52,857 nucleotides of DNA from Bacteroidota bacterium (GCA_029561305.1 JAKQJG010000025.1:1-52857); one strand, 5' to 3'; positions 1 to 9,310 are shown, numbered from the stretch's first letter. Notes: a model not told the origin generated them from the letters alone. A program made the numbers and translations.

Positions 1-571
1 TTGGCTGGTTAGATACAATGTGGTGTGCAGCACCCATGTCCATCCTTCCTTTGATAAGTCCCGTTATATCACGATGTTCTTCTGCCAGTGCCAGCAGCAC
101 CTGGCTGGTAGCAATGGCTTCGTTAAAATTATTTTTTCGCCAGTATGCATTGAACTTTAATACATACAAATTCACATGCATATCGTTATAGGGTACCGCT
201 TTTGTGTATTTGGATATCAGCTTATTTGTTTCTTCCAGTGCACTGTCCAGTTTGTTCTTTTTAAACAGGCAAATGGCTTCATAATACTCCGCTTCCATTG
301 TTTTTGTGCTGCTGTTTAAAGCGGTAGCCAGTTGTTTTGCCTGCAATGCATATACGTATAATGTGTCAGCATGTAATGATTCCTGTTGCTGGCAAAGCGC
401 AAAAATCGCTTCCATTCTTGCTGCTTTAGTGCTGGTTTTATGAATGATGATTTTTAGGCTGTCAATTTTACTAAGCTGGCAAATGCCTTTAGAATGGGAT
501 AACAGCAAGCTAATCAGCAGCATTAAGACTAAACTCTTCCCTTTAAAAAAGTATGCAGAAAACTTCATCAT
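1..571 (-). CDS. TPR-type exported protein, N-terminal part (cut by window edge)
   Basis: Reading the minus strand from the ATG at 571 gives 190 codons with no stop before the left edge, so the C-terminal part is missing. Residues 1-32 look like a signal peptide (basic start, then a hydrophobic run LVLMLLISLLL, with a possible cut after GICQ). The rest is helical, with Ala/Leu/Tyr spacing like tetratricopeptide repeats (LYVYALQAKQLA, YYEAICLFKKNKLDSALEE, FNAYWRKNNFNEAIATSQ). In Bacteroidota this architecture often continues into a transmembrane segment and a histidine kinase or LuxR-type output domain, but that part is outside the window, so the function is open. A second ATG directly follows the first. 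It is divergent from the lipoprotein gene at 748. Confidence 0.72.
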   Translation of the reverse strand, partial: MMKFSAYFFKGKSLVLMLLISLLLSHSKGICQLSKIDSLKIIIHKTSTKAARMEAIFALCQQQESLHADTLYVYALQAKQLATALNSSTKTMEAEYYEAICLFKKNKLDSALEETNKLISKYTKAVPYNDMHVNLYVLKFNAYWRKNNFNEAIATSQVLLALAEEHRDITGLIKGRMDMGAAHHIVSNQP

Positions 572-661
572 AAGAATTTGCAGCGTTTTGAAATAACTCT
601 TTGCCAGCAAGGCTTAAAATCATTCAATTAATAATCAAACGTACTACTCTTTTGCGTCTTA

Positions 662-679
662 AAATCTATCCAAATGGAG
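662..679 (+). repeat. 18-bp direct repeat, copy 1
   Basis: AAATCTATCCAAATGGAG occurs here, 68 bp before the lipoprotein start at 748, and again exactly at 3021-3038 before the T9SS protein. The core TCCA-AA-TGGA is a short inverted repeat, and bases after the exact match also resemble each other (GCTaCTGC and GCTcCCTGC). It could be a binding site or an RNA element shared by the cluster. Confidence 0.6.
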
Positions 680-747
680 TATCAGCTACTGCCTGTATTC
701 AATTCATTTTTACAGGGCTAAATATGTAATAACAATAAAACAGCATC

Positions 748-1809
748 ATGAAAAAGACATTAATCCTCACCCTTGTGGCCACTGCTTTTTTTAGTTGTAA
801 AAAAAGCAGCACTAATAGCCCTTCGGCAAATTCAGTAAAAGGAGTATATGCAGCCGGGTACGAACAAGGCAGCTCAACTTACATAGCTAAATACTGGAAA
901 GATGGAACAGAAGTAAAATTGAGTGATGGCACAAAAGCTGCTTATGCATCATCAATAGTGGTTTCAGGTAGTGATGTGTATGTAGCGGGGTATGAAAAAA
1001 ATGCTAACGGCAATGATATCCTTATAGCCAAATACTGGAAAAATGCTGAACCTATCAACCTTACAGACGGAAGCAGAAATGCCATCGCTTCGTCTATAAC
1101 TGTAGCCGGAAGTGATGTTTATGTAGCAGGCTATGAAAGCAATGGAACAAAGCTGGTTGCTAAGTATTGGAAAAATGGTGTGGGAGTACTGCTTAGTGAT
1201 GGTATGACAGATGCAGCTGCTTACTCAATCTATGTATCGGGCAGTGATGTGTATTCGGCAGGATATGAAAAAAATGCAGCAGGTAAAAAAACAGCCAAAT
1301 ACTGGAAAAATACAACGGCGGTCAATCTTACGGATGGCACTAAAGACGCAACCGCTAATTCCATTGTTGTGGTTGGTGCAAACGTGTACACAGCAGGCGA
1401 TGAAAAGAACGCAGCGAACCGGATGTTTGCTAAATACTGGAAAAATGCAACAGCAACAACACTAAGCGATGGTGTTCTTGATTGTTCAGCCACCTCTATT
1501 GCGGTAAATGGAATGGATGTGTACGTAGCTGGGAGCGACGCTTTTATTACACCGGGTGTAGGCACGCCCCAGGCAACAGCCAAGTACTGGAAAAATACAA
1601 CCCTTGTTAATTTAAGTAATGGAACAAGGCCAGAATCAGCGTCTTCAATTTTCTTAGTTGGGAATGATGTGTACACAGGAGGTTATGCCTTTAATTCCAC
1701 TACAGGGTCACCAGCTTATGCCGCTAAATACTGGAAATACGGAACAGCAATAGTACTTGCTGACAATGGTAAGAATGCATTTGTAACATCCATTTTTGTT
1801 GCCAACTGA
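748..1809 (+). CDS. Seven-repeat lipoprotein, probable beta-propeller
   Basis: A 353-residue predicted lipoprotein. The N-terminus is a lipoprotein signal (MKKTLILTLVATAFFSC, lipobox FFS-C, with C17 as the lipidated Cys) followed by a Ser/Thr/Asn linker. The rest is seven copies of a 42-50 residue unit. Each contains AKYWK, then a (V/N)xLS/TDG turn, then a SSIxVSGxDVYVAGYE-like strand pair. Seven YWK units suggest a seven-bladed beta-propeller closed by the first and last strands. No catalytic motif was seen. Such proteins are usually surface or periplasmic binding or scaffold proteins, but the ligand is unknown. The next lipoprotein starts 16 bp after the stop, so the two probably share a transcript. 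The internal repeats make this gene prone to copy-number change. Confidence 0.85.
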   Translation: MKKTLILTLVATAFFSCKKSSTNSPSANSVKGVYAAGYEQGSSTYIAKYWKDGTEVKLSDGTKAAYASSIVVSGSDVYVAGYEKNANGNDILIAKYWKNAEPINLTDGSRNAIASSITVAGSDVYVAGYESNGTKLVAKYWKNGVGVLLSDGMTDAAAYSIYVSGSDVYSAGYEKNAAGKKTAKYWKNTTAVNLTDGTKDATANSIVVVGANVYTAGDEKNAANRMFAKYWKNATATTLSDGVLDCSATSIAVNGMDVYVAGSDAFITPGVGTPQATAKYWKNTTLVNLSNGTRPESASSIFLVGNDVYTGGYAFNSTTGSPAYAAKYWKYGTAIVLADNGKNAFVTSIFVAN

Positions 1810-1825
1810 TTTTAAAAATATACCC

Positions 1826-2998
1826 ATGTACAAATTTTTTATTGCCGCAGGTTTTATTTCTATTTTATTTTCCTGTAATGCACAATCATCTAAAAAAAAT
1901 AAAAGTAATGCCTCTAATGATAAAACTGCCAACGTAGAAGAGGGCAAAGACTATATTATTTTAAAACGTTTTCGCCTGGAAGACAAGCAGGGCTTTTCCC
2001 AACCAATAGAAGCCAGTTCCTTTGTATTGCCCGCCAACTGGAAAGTAAACGGCAATGTAGAATGGAATGGCATGAATAAATGTATTCCTGAAATAGTGCA
2101 GGCTTCCATGCAGGCAACATCACCGGATGGCGAATATGAGCTAACCGTTTTTCCTGTTACGCAATTTGACTGGAGCGATGATCCGGTTTATCTGGATGCG
2201 ATGCAAAGAGGTTTCAACATGCATTCGTGCAATATTGCACAGCCACAGGATGCAGCAGGCTATATCCGAAGCGCATTGGCTCCCTATTTAAAAGCACAGG
2301 TAAAAAGCGCCGGCATTATTACTGCACTTCAGCAACAAATGGATGCCGGTGCAGCAAAAATGACACAACAGGCCAGGAGTGCAGGCAACAATGCTTACAG
2401 CCACAGCGGCAGTGCAGCAGAAGGCATCTTGCAATTCAGTGATGGCAAAGAAGGCATGGCATTTTGTACACTGATGCAAACTATTGTAACCCTGCCCGGC
2501 ACACAAGGCCAAATGGCACATACATTTCAATGTTATGTTTCCATGCGGGTGGTTTTAAAATATACCAATGGAAATGCGGTGATGGCAAGAAAAATAATGA
2601 GTACATTTTTTACCAGTGCCAGGATCAATCCGCAATGGTTAAATGCAATACAGAATATGTATATAAAGATCGGGCAGAATGCACAGGACGAAACATGGAA
2701 ACAAATACAGATTGCTCATGCAGCGCAACAGGAAATAAGCAACAATATTGTACGCAGCTGGGAAGCCAGAAACAAAACCGCTGCTGATAATAACACTATG
2801 GGTACAGATGGTTTTGGCCAATACCTGCGGGGAGTGGAAACCTATACAGATGGCAGTGGCAATTCTGTTGAGCTCACCAGCGGGTATGGTAATGCGTGGA
2901 CCAAAGGCGATGGCAGTTACCTGCTCACCACCCATGCAGCCTTTGACCCCAATGTAGAATTGGGTGGTACACAAAGCTGGGAGAAACTGACTCATTGA
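1826..2998 (+). CDS. Lipoprotein of unknown function
   Basis: The start is placed at the ATG at 1826 because it gives a clean lipoprotein signal, MYKFFIAAGFISILFSC (C17 lipidated). The upstream in-frame ATG at 1796 would overlap the previous gene and put ten polar residues before the signal. The 390-residue product has a charged linker, then a soluble domain with no motif I can name. The C-terminal end (GYGNAWTKGDGSYLL, then FDPN and SWEKL) resembles a short beta module seen at the end of other secreted proteins of unknown function. The middle is rich in Gln, Ala and Met and probably helical. It lies 16 bp after the propeller lipoprotein, so a joint envelope role is plausible. Confidence 0.75.
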   Translation: MYKFFIAAGFISILFSCNAQSSKKNKSNASNDKTANVEEGKDYIILKRFRLEDKQGFSQPIEASSFVLPANWKVNGNVEWNGMNKCIPEIVQASMQATSPDGEYELTVFPVTQFDWSDDPVYLDAMQRGFNMHSCNIAQPQDAAGYIRSALAPYLKAQVKSAGIITALQQQMDAGAAKMTQQARSAGNNAYSHSGSAAEGILQFSDGKEGMAFCTLMQTIVTLPGTQGQMAHTFQCYVSMRVVLKYTNGNAVMARKIMSTFFTSARINPQWLNAIQNMYIKIGQNAQDETWKQIQIAHAAQQEISNNIVRSWEARNKTAADNNTMGTDGFGQYLRGVETYTDGSGNSVELTSGYGNAWTKGDGSYLLTTHAAFDPNVELGGTQSWEKLTH

Positions 2999-3020
2999 TA
3001 CCGGCCCATCTTCCTGTTGT

Positions 3021-3038
3021 AAATCTATCCAAATGGAG
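3021..3038 (+). repeat. 18-bp direct repeat, copy 2
   Basis: An exact second copy of the 18-mer at 662-679, 125 bp before the start at 3164. It lies just after the stop of the second lipoprotein, so it marks the 5' region of the next transcription unit. Confidence 0.6.
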
Positions 3039-3163
3039 CATATGCTCCCTGCAATGATTGCTGCAGTTTTACTGTACCATCCACATCCTGCCAAACCAAT
3101 TATCTTTTTGTCACCTTTCAGGTAGTCATTACTGTGGTAACTTTTTAAACAAAACACACTGCT

Positions 3164-6100
3164 ATGAAAAGATTTTTACTGCTTATTTTTTTTGGGGCAA
3201 GCAATTTGGCTGCCAACGCCCAGGCGGGCGGGTACCTGTTTTCGCAGCAAGCAGGTGCCTATACTCCTGTAACCGGCACTGTTATCTTAAGCAACTGTAC
3301 CAATAATAACCTGAATACAGACACCAGCTCACTGGTAACATTACCCCAGGCATTCACTTTTAGTGATACTGTTTATTCCACTATCCGGGTGGGTAAGGGC
3401 GGCTGGATCACTTTTGGAAACAGCAATCCTTTAAATGCAGACCCCGATTTTTATAAAGCAGGATTTGTAAACACCCATGGCAGCGGAGGTATAATAAGAG
3501 CTTTGAGCCTGGAGTGGCTTACACCCAGCAATGGCGCCACACCCTGTTCCACCAATGTGCAAACGGCTGTGGTTGGGAATGAATTTGTGGTGCAATGGAC
3601 AGACTTTAAGTACGAAGTACGGCCGGTTGGTTTTGGGTTTATGCGGTTCTGGCATATTAATGTACAGGTAAGGCTAAACTTTTCTGATAACAGTATCAAA
3701 ATTGTTTATGGCAACTTTGAATTATCTGATTGCTCCCCACCACCTTTTGCCACCGTGTGTGAGGGTACCAATGTAAGTGTTGGTATCGGCAGTAACGGTG
3801 CCAATGAAATTGAATTTCTGAATGCACGGCAGGTGCCAAAAGGAGCTGGACTGAATTCGCTCAACCCGGTTCCATTTACTCAAAGTACAAGAGGTAACGG
3901 TTGTTACATACATGATGAAAGAAGCATTCCGGCAGGAACTACTTTTACCTGGATACCCGGCCAGCTGTTTCCGCCCAGTTCATATAAAGCAGCTCCGATA
4001 GAAGCTACAACTGGTACCATTAAATTTAACAGAATAGCTGCCGCCGATGCTTATGAGTACAACGTTAGAAAAGCTGAATCAAACCAAACATGGCCAGAAA
4101 CAGGCAATATTATTACAGATACCACTATCACACTTACAGGTTTGCAGCCGGATACTGTATATCAAATAGCAATCCGTAGCAGAAACGGCAGTTATGTTTC
4201 TGCCTGGCGGTATTTCAGCAATACGTTTACCACACCTTGTGGCACGGCAACCATTCCTTATGTGGCCGACTTTACAGATGCCGCCTGCATGAAAGTGATC
4301 AGGGACAGCACTACCGGCATTGGTTGGGGTGGTGGCAGCCTAACAAATGAATTCGCTTATGCTGCAAACCCGGTGGGCAGCTGGTTATTCAGCAAGCGGC
4401 TTCCGCTGGATGCGGGCACCACCTACCGTATTTACTTTAAATATTCCGGCAATACTTTTGGCAGCAGAACATTGGATAATAATTTAAAGGTGCAAATGAG
4501 CCTTGGGTACAACGATACATTGAATCTTGTGTCGTCGCCCGTATTAAATGTTCCATTACTATTTGCCCAAAATGGCAGAATTGACCTGGACACCTTTATG
4601 CTTTTCACCCCAACCGTTACGGCTGTTTATACTGTTGCCTTTTTTGCAAGGGCCAGCAGGCAGCTTGGTTTGGTACAGGTAACAAGTCTTGAAGTATTTG
4701 ACAATGCAGTGATGAATACTATTGCCTGCCCCACCTTGCTTTCACCCGCCAACAACAGTGTGCTGCCTTTGTTTAATAATATTTCCCTTAATTGGTCTGC
4801 AGTTTCAAAAGCAACTAAATATTATTATGCTGTAAGCGATTCTGCCTACTATGGCAACCTCACAACCTTTGATGAAAGTGAAACCCTTGGTTTATCTTCT
4901 TTATTTGTGTATACCGGTGGGCCGGAAGGTAACCGCAGCGATTGGTATGTAGTACCAAGAGTGTATGGCAGCAGGATAAACGGGTGCAGCACCAATGTAC
5001 GTACCTATCGCTTTGAAAATCCACCTGCACCGGTGAATGATCTATGTTCCAATGCCATAAGCCTTCCCGTTAGCAATGGCTTTTGTACACAGCCGCAAAA
5101 GGGATCTTTAATAAAATCCACTTTCAGTAATAACAGCGATACTGTGGGCAATTGCATGCCGTTTCATGCTGAACCCGGTGATGTATGGTATAAAATAACC
5201 ATTCCGGCTACAGGTAATACTGTATTACAACTGAGCAGGTATAATAACAACACGGCAACCAATATGAGTATGATGGCGTTTAGTGGAAGCTGTGGCTCAC
5301 TCACCCGTATTGCCTGTGCATTTAAAAACAGTTTTGGTCCTCCTAACGATACTTCTTCTTACATCTGCCGCATGCCCATTACAGGCCGTACACCCGGCGA
5401 AACTATTTTCATCAGGGTTTCCACCGCTTCATTTAATGCGCCGGGCTTTGGTATTGTAAGCGATTCAAAAAGTTATTTTACTATTGGGGCTTTTGATAAT
5501 ACAGCATCTGTGATGCCAGCGGTTGCCAATAATGCCAACACCTGCAATACCATGCAGGCAACAACCATCGACAGTGCTTCTGGTAAATTATATATGTGGG
5601 TGCCGCTACTGACCACTAACGGCAATATTATTGGTGAAGTGCATCCGGCAGGCAGTCCGCTGGGTACAATAACAGGCGGTGTGTATGTAAACAGCAGTAC
5701 ATTAAGAAGCACTAACGGTGTGGCCTATCTCGACAGGAATTTTACTATTACGCCATCAGCATTACAGTTAAAACAAAGCTTTTCCAAAGTATGGGTACGG
5801 TTGTATGCCAAACAAACTGAAGTCAATACCTATAATGCTGCCGCCAATGATGCAACGCTGGGTAATTATAAAATAAATAAAAATACAGACGATTGCTCAG
5901 CCACATTTATCAACCCAGGCAATGCTGTTTTAAATGTAACAGACTCCGGCAGGTACAGCAACGATTATTTTCTTACTGCTGCAACCACTGCTTTTTCATC
6001 TTTTTACCTGTACAAGGGCGGCCTGGGCTTGCCACTGCCGTTGAAATTAATTTCGTTTAAGGTGGTATTGCAAAATAAAAACCCGTTTCTCAGCTGGGTT

Positions 6101-6553
6101 ACCAGCAAAGAAGTGAATGTCTCTCATTTTGAGATTGAACGGAGTACCAATGGCATTCAATTTACCACAGTGGCAAGTGTGGCATCACAGGCAGGCAGCG
6201 TTGATAAAGCATATCGGTTTACTGATGTTGCTGCTTTGGATGGTATCAACTATTACCGCCTTAAAATGATTGACCGGGATGGAAAATTCAGTTACAGTTA
6301 TATTATAAAAATTGATGCCGGAAAAAAATACAGTATCAGTATTATACCCAACCCTGTAAAAAATTATTTTATTATAAAAGGCGCTGAAGGATTTTCTGGC
6401 ATATCAATTATAGATGCCACCGGAAGAATTGTAAAGCAAATGAAATCAAATAACTCCGGCCGCTACGAAACCACCGGGCTGGCTAAAGGTGTTTATTTAG
6501 TAAGGTTGTTGAATGATAAAGAATTTACCGCACTTACAATAGTCATTGAGTAA
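3164..6553 (+). CDS. Large secreted protein with T9SS type A sorting domain
   Basis: A 1129-residue protein with a signal peptide (MKRFLLLIFFGASNLAANA, cut before QAGG). About residues 270-358 look like a fibronectin type III domain (FNRIAAADAYEYNVRKAES, then LTGLQPDTVYQIAIRSRNG). About 360-515 looks like a beta-sandwich. Residues 624-790 (NDLCSNAISLPV, then GDVWYKITIPATGNTVLQL) resemble the bacterial pre-peptidase C-terminal type domain. Residues 956-1050 (LPLKLISFK, then HFEIERSTNGIQF, then YYRLKMIDRDG) are the domain that commonly precedes the sorting signal in Bacteroidota. Residues 1055-1129 are the C-terminal domain (IIPNPVKNYFIIKG, then GRIVKQM, then GLAKGVYLVRL) recognised by the type IX machinery, which usually attaches cargo to the cell surface. 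No protease or glycosidase active site was recognised, so an adhesin-like role is possible. Confidence 0.88.
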   Translation: MKRFLLLIFFGASNLAANAQAGGYLFSQQAGAYTPVTGTVILSNCTNNNLNTDTSSLVTLPQAFTFSDTVYSTIRVGKGGWITFGNSNPLNADPDFYKAGFVNTHGSGGIIRALSLEWLTPSNGATPCSTNVQTAVVGNEFVVQWTDFKYEVRPVGFGFMRFWHINVQVRLNFSDNSIKIVYGNFELSDCSPPPFATVCEGTNVSVGIGSNGANEIEFLNARQVPKGAGLNSLNPVPFTQSTRGNGCYIHDERSIPAGTTFTWIPGQLFPPSSYKAAPIEATTGTIKFNRIAAADAYEYNVRKAESNQTWPETGNIITDTTITLTGLQPDTVYQIAIRSRNGSYVSAWRYFSNTFTTPCGTATIPYVADFTDAACMKVIRDSTTGIGWGGGSLTNEFAYAANPVGSWLFSKRLPLDAGTTYRIYFKYSGNTFGSRTLDNNLKVQMSLGYNDTLNLVSSPVLNVPLLFAQNGRIDLDTFMLFTPTVTAVYTVAFFARASRQLGLVQVTSLEVFDNAVMNTIACPTLLSPANNSVLPLFNNISLNWSAVSKATKYYYAVSDSAYYGNLTTFDESETLGLSSLFVYTGGPEGNRSDWYVVPRVYGSRINGCSTNVRTYRFENPPAPVNDLCSNAISLPVSNGFCTQPQKGSLIKSTFSNNSDTVGNCMPFHAEPGDVWYKITIPATGNTVLQLSRYNNNTATNMSMMAFSGSCGSLTRIACAFKNSFGPPNDTSSYICRMPITGRTPGETIFIRVSTASFNAPGFGIVSDSKSYFTIGAFDNTASVMPAVANNANTCNTMQATTIDSASGKLYMWVPLLTTNGNIIGEVHPAGSPLGTITGGVYVNSSTLRSTNGVAYLDRNFTITPSALQLKQSFSKVWVRLYAKQTEVNTYNAAANDATLGNYKINKNTDDCSATFINPGNAVLNVTDSGRYSNDYFLTAATTAFSSFYLYKGGLGLPLPLKLISFKVVLQNKNPFLSWVTSKEVNVSHFEIERSTNGIQFTTVASVASQAGSVDKAYRFTDVAALDGINYYRLKMIDRDGKFSYSYIIKIDAGKKYSISIIPNPVKNYFIIKGAEGFSGISIIDATGRIVKQMKSNNSGRYETTGLAKGVYLVRLLNDKEFTALTIVIE

Positions 6554-6576
6554 AGTGTAGTTTTTTTGGTATGCTT

Positions 6577-6608
6577 AAAAGCCCCGCCTGTTCTACAGCG
6601 GGGCTTTT
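6577..6608. terminator. Bidirectional rho-independent terminator
   Basis: An 11-bp perfect stem, AAAAGCCCCGC (6577-6587) with GCGGGGCTTTT (6598-6608), and a 10-nt loop. A-runs and T-runs on both sides allow it to serve the T9SS gene (+) and the small ORF ending at 6634 (-). Confidence 0.85.
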
Positions 6609-6633
6609 GCAATTCTAAAACCTTGTCTTTAAA

Positions 6634-6789
6634 TTACGCACTGCCACCGCCGCCCAGTAAACTATCCACTGCGCCGCCCAGCATCGGAAATTTCTCGGTT
6701 ACATACTCCTTTATTGTTTCCAGCACTTTTTTTGCCTGCTCGTCATTGATGCCGGCATTCTCTTTTAATTTGTCTATTAATTCCTGCAT
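6634..6789 (-). CDS. Small 51-residue helical protein
   Basis: A short open frame on the minus strand from ATG (6789) to TAA. The peptide is MQELIDKLKENAGINDEQ at the N-terminus, then an amphipathic helix (AKKVLETIKEYVTEKFP), ending in LGGAVDSLLGGGGSA. The regular pattern of charge and hydrophobicity, the Gly-rich tail and the terminator immediately downstream support a real gene. It resembles small helical proteins found in other Bacteroidota, but I cannot assign a function. It lies 86 bp downstream of the rel/spoT stop on the same strand and may be co-transcribed with it. Confidence 0.62.
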   Translation of the reverse strand: MQELIDKLKENAGINDEQAKKVLETIKEYVTEKFPMLGGAVDSLLGGGGSA

Positions 6790-6875
6790 AGTTATAATGT
6801 TTGATCTTAATCTTTTTTCTTCATTAATATGTTACAAAACTGATTCGCTATTCACCATTCACCATTGACCATTCA

Positions 6876-9101
6876 CTAAGTATCATACCTGTCCACCCGC
6901 TCAATACCAGTCATGGCCAGCAGCCTGTTATTCAACTCGTCCAGCTCATCCTTATCATGTACAAAGATCTTGATATTGCCTTCAAAGATGCCATCCTTTG
7001 CCTCAATTGACATGGCCGAAATATTAAATTTCATCTCACCACTGATGAGGTTGGTTATTTTGTGGATCACGCCAACATCATCCAGTCCAATAATTTTTAA
7101 ACTGGTGAGGAAAGAGATCTCTTTATTCTTGGCCCATTTGGTTTTTACAATACGGTGGCCATAGTTCGCCATCAACCTGGCTGCATTGGGGCAATTGGTG
7201 CGGTGTATTTTTAATCCTTCGCCGGTTGTTACAAAACCAAATACATCATCCCCCGGAATAGGCTTACAACAATTCGCCAATGTATAAACGATCTTATCAC
7301 TGCTTTCGCCAAAAATGATCAGCTCCGACTCTTTCTTGTCATAAGTCTTTTCCTGTTCCGGTTTATGTTCAGGTTCTGGTTTTTCAGGTTTTGGAAAAAA
7401 CAGCCTGTCACCCGAAGCAGTAAAATCCTTGAGTTCTTTAAGGTCGATCTTTTTTGTGGCTATATCATATAAGAGGTCTAAAGAAGAATTGACTTTATAA
7501 AAAGAAGCCAGTTCATCTAAATTATGCTGCGTTATTTTTCCGTTGATGGCATCCAGTTTTTTTTGCAGCATTAATTTGCCTTCATCTGCAACGGCTCTTT
7601 TTTCTTCTTTGAGTGTGTCCTTTATTTTTTGTTTTGCCTTACTGGTAATTACCAGGTTCAGCCATTCCTGGTTGGGCTTTTGCTTGGCGCTGGTAATGAT
7701 CTCGATCTGGTCGCCGCTGCGGAGTTTATGACCCAGCGGCACCAGCTTATGATTTACTTTGGCACCAATACAGCGGCTGCCCACGGCAGTGTGTACACTA
7801 AAAGCAAAATCCAGTGCGCTGGCACCTACGGGCAGCATCCTTACATCGCCCTTGGGTGTATACACATAAATTTCTTCCGTAAGAAAAGATGTTTTAAAAT
7901 CCTGAAGAAAGTCAAGCGAATTGGTATCCTGGTTGCTCAGCGCTTCCCTTATCTGGTGAAACCATTTATCAAAACGGCTTTCATCTGTGGTGCCTTCTTT
8001 ATATTTCCAGTGGGCAGCAAGGCCTTTCTCTGCAATTTCATTCATCCGCTTCGTTCGTATCTGCACTTCCACCCATTTGCCGCCTGGTCCCATTACGGTT
8101 GTATGCAGTGCTTCGTAACCATTGCTCTTTGGATTGCTCAGCCAGTCACGCAGCCTTTCCGGCGACGGATTGTATTCATCTGTTATCATGCTGTATACTT
8201 TCCAGCAATCTTCTTTTTCTTTTTCTGTAGGGCTGTCTACAATGATACGGATGGCAAACAGGTCATATACTTCTTCAAAACTCACGCCCTTCTTCTTCAT
8301 TTTATTCCAGATAGAATGGATGCTTTTGGGCCTGCCAACAATGTCAAATTTAAAATCTGCCCTGTCGAGTTTATCTTTTAAGGGCCTGATAAAATCATTG
8401 ATATACCTCGTTCTTTCTCTCCTGGTATCGTTAAGCTTTTGTGCAATGTATTTGTAAGTATCCGGTTCCAGGTATTTCATGGACAGGTCTTCCAGCTCTG
8501 TTTTGATGGCATACAAACCCATACGATGCGCAAGCGGAGCATATACATAAACTGTTTCGCTGGCTATCTTTAATTGCTTCTCCCTTTTCATGCTGTCCAT
8601 TGTACGCATGTTGTGGAGGCGGTCGGCCAGTTTGATCAGTATCACCCTTGGGTCATCCGTAAGCGTTAGTAAGATCTTTTTGAAGTTTTCTGCCTGCTGG
8701 CTGGTGTTGGCATCCATTACAGTGCTGATCTTGGTAAGCCCGTCAACGATCTTTGTTATCTCGGCACCAAACTCCCGTTGCACATCTTCCAGGGTAATAT
8801 CTGTGTCTTCTACGGTGTCGTGCAATAAGGCGCAAATAGTACTTCTTATTCCCAGCCCGATTTCTTCCACACAAATTTTTGCTACGGCAATAGGATGAAG
8901 TATATACGGCTCACCACTTTTACGCCGCATGGTCTTGTGGGCATCCACCGCCATCTCAAAAGCAATACGGAGCAGTTCTTTGTCTCCTGGCTTTAATTTC
9001 GGCTTGAGTTCTCTCAGCAAGCCACGGTATTGCCGGAGTATTTCTTTTTTCTCCTCTTCTTCAGTAAGATTGTATTTAAGTATCGGTTCTTTAATGTCCA
9101 T
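6876..9101 (-). CDS. Bifunctional (p)ppGpp synthetase/hydrolase (Rel/SpoT)
   Basis: A 741-residue RelA/SpoT homologue with the full long-form layout. It makes (p)ppGpp from ATP and GDP/GTP and hydrolyses it, setting the stringent response. The N-terminal hydrolase HD domain keeps its metal ligands (H54 in VDAHKTMRR, H69 in YILHPIAVA, H94-D95 in LLHDTVEDT), so hydrolysis should be active. The synthetase domain is at about 245-365 (FEEVYDLFAIRII, then SNGYEALHTTV, then VEVQIRTKRM, then GLAAHWKYK). A TGS domain follows at about 405-465 (IYVYTPKGDVRMLP) and a C-terminal ACT domain at about 665-740. The length is typical of the family. It is the only rel-type gene here. A TAAATTCG sequence 7 nt before the start may be its promoter -7 element. 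Confidence 0.96.
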   Translation of the reverse strand: MDIKEPILKYNLTEEEEKKEILRQYRGLLRELKPKLKPGDKELLRIAFEMAVDAHKTMRRKSGEPYILHPIAVAKICVEEIGLGIRSTICALLHDTVEDTDITLEDVQREFGAEITKIVDGLTKISTVMDANTSQQAENFKKILLTLTDDPRVILIKLADRLHNMRTMDSMKREKQLKIASETVYVYAPLAHRMGLYAIKTELEDLSMKYLEPDTYKYIAQKLNDTRRERTRYINDFIRPLKDKLDRADFKFDIVGRPKSIHSIWNKMKKKGVSFEEVYDLFAIRIIVDSPTEKEKEDCWKVYSMITDEYNPSPERLRDWLSNPKSNGYEALHTTVMGPGGKWVEVQIRTKRMNEIAEKGLAAHWKYKEGTTDESRFDKWFHQIREALSNQDTNSLDFLQDFKTSFLTEEIYVYTPKGDVRMLPVGASALDFAFSVHTAVGSRCIGAKVNHKLVPLGHKLRSGDQIEIITSAKQKPNQEWLNLVITSKAKQKIKDTLKEEKRAVADEGKLMLQKKLDAINGKITQHNLDELASFYKVNSSLDLLYDIATKKIDLKELKDFTASGDRLFFPKPEKPEPEHKPEQEKTYDKKESELIIFGESSDKIVYTLANCCKPIPGDDVFGFVTTGEGLKIHRTNCPNAARLMANYGHRIVKTKWAKNKEISFLTSLKIIGLDDVGVIHKITNLISGEMKFNISAMSIEAKDGIFEGNIKIFVHDKDELDELNNRLLAMTGIERVDRYDT

Positions 9102-9246
9102 TAAAACGAATTTAGTTTAAAAAACGATTATCCCGCTGCTTTGTGAGCAGTTAGTCCATCACTATCAGGAGAATTAAAGCTAGTGGTACGCTGATATCCT
9201 GTTTTTAGCTCTTCACCTGCCATTTTAAGACGAGCAAGTAATGCAA

Positions 9247-9283
9247 AAAATCTGTGTCAATTTGTGTAGTCTGTGGCCAAAAA
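9247..9283. repeat. TGTGT-rich dispersed repeat
   Basis: The sequence reads as imperfect units (ctgtgtcaat, ttgtgtagt, ctgtggcc) between rel/spoT and lpxC. Similar intergenic strings occur in other Bacteroidota genomes as far as I recall. No coding potential was seen. Confidence 0.4.
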
Positions 9284-9310
9284 TGCCGTAATCCTTGTTC
9301 AGCAACCTAA

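Noticed and set aside
748-1809. A CRISPR-like regular repeat pattern
   Set aside because: The periodicity is in codons of a continuous reading frame, and the units vary in length and sequence; it is a protein repeat.
2639-3157. A 172-codon minus-strand frame across the end of the second lipoprotein gene
   Set aside because: It is opposite a gene with a good lipoprotein signal, has no domain, and would run through the 18-bp repeat region.
6566-6868. A 100-codon plus-strand frame downstream of the T9SS gene
   Set aside because: It runs through the bidirectional terminator and is opposite the 51-residue ORF, which has the better protein-like pattern.
7629-8381. A 250-codon plus-strand open frame inside rel/spoT
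   Set aside because: It lies wholly opposite a conserved enzyme gene and has no recognisable motif; the frame is open because of the codon use of rel on the other strand.
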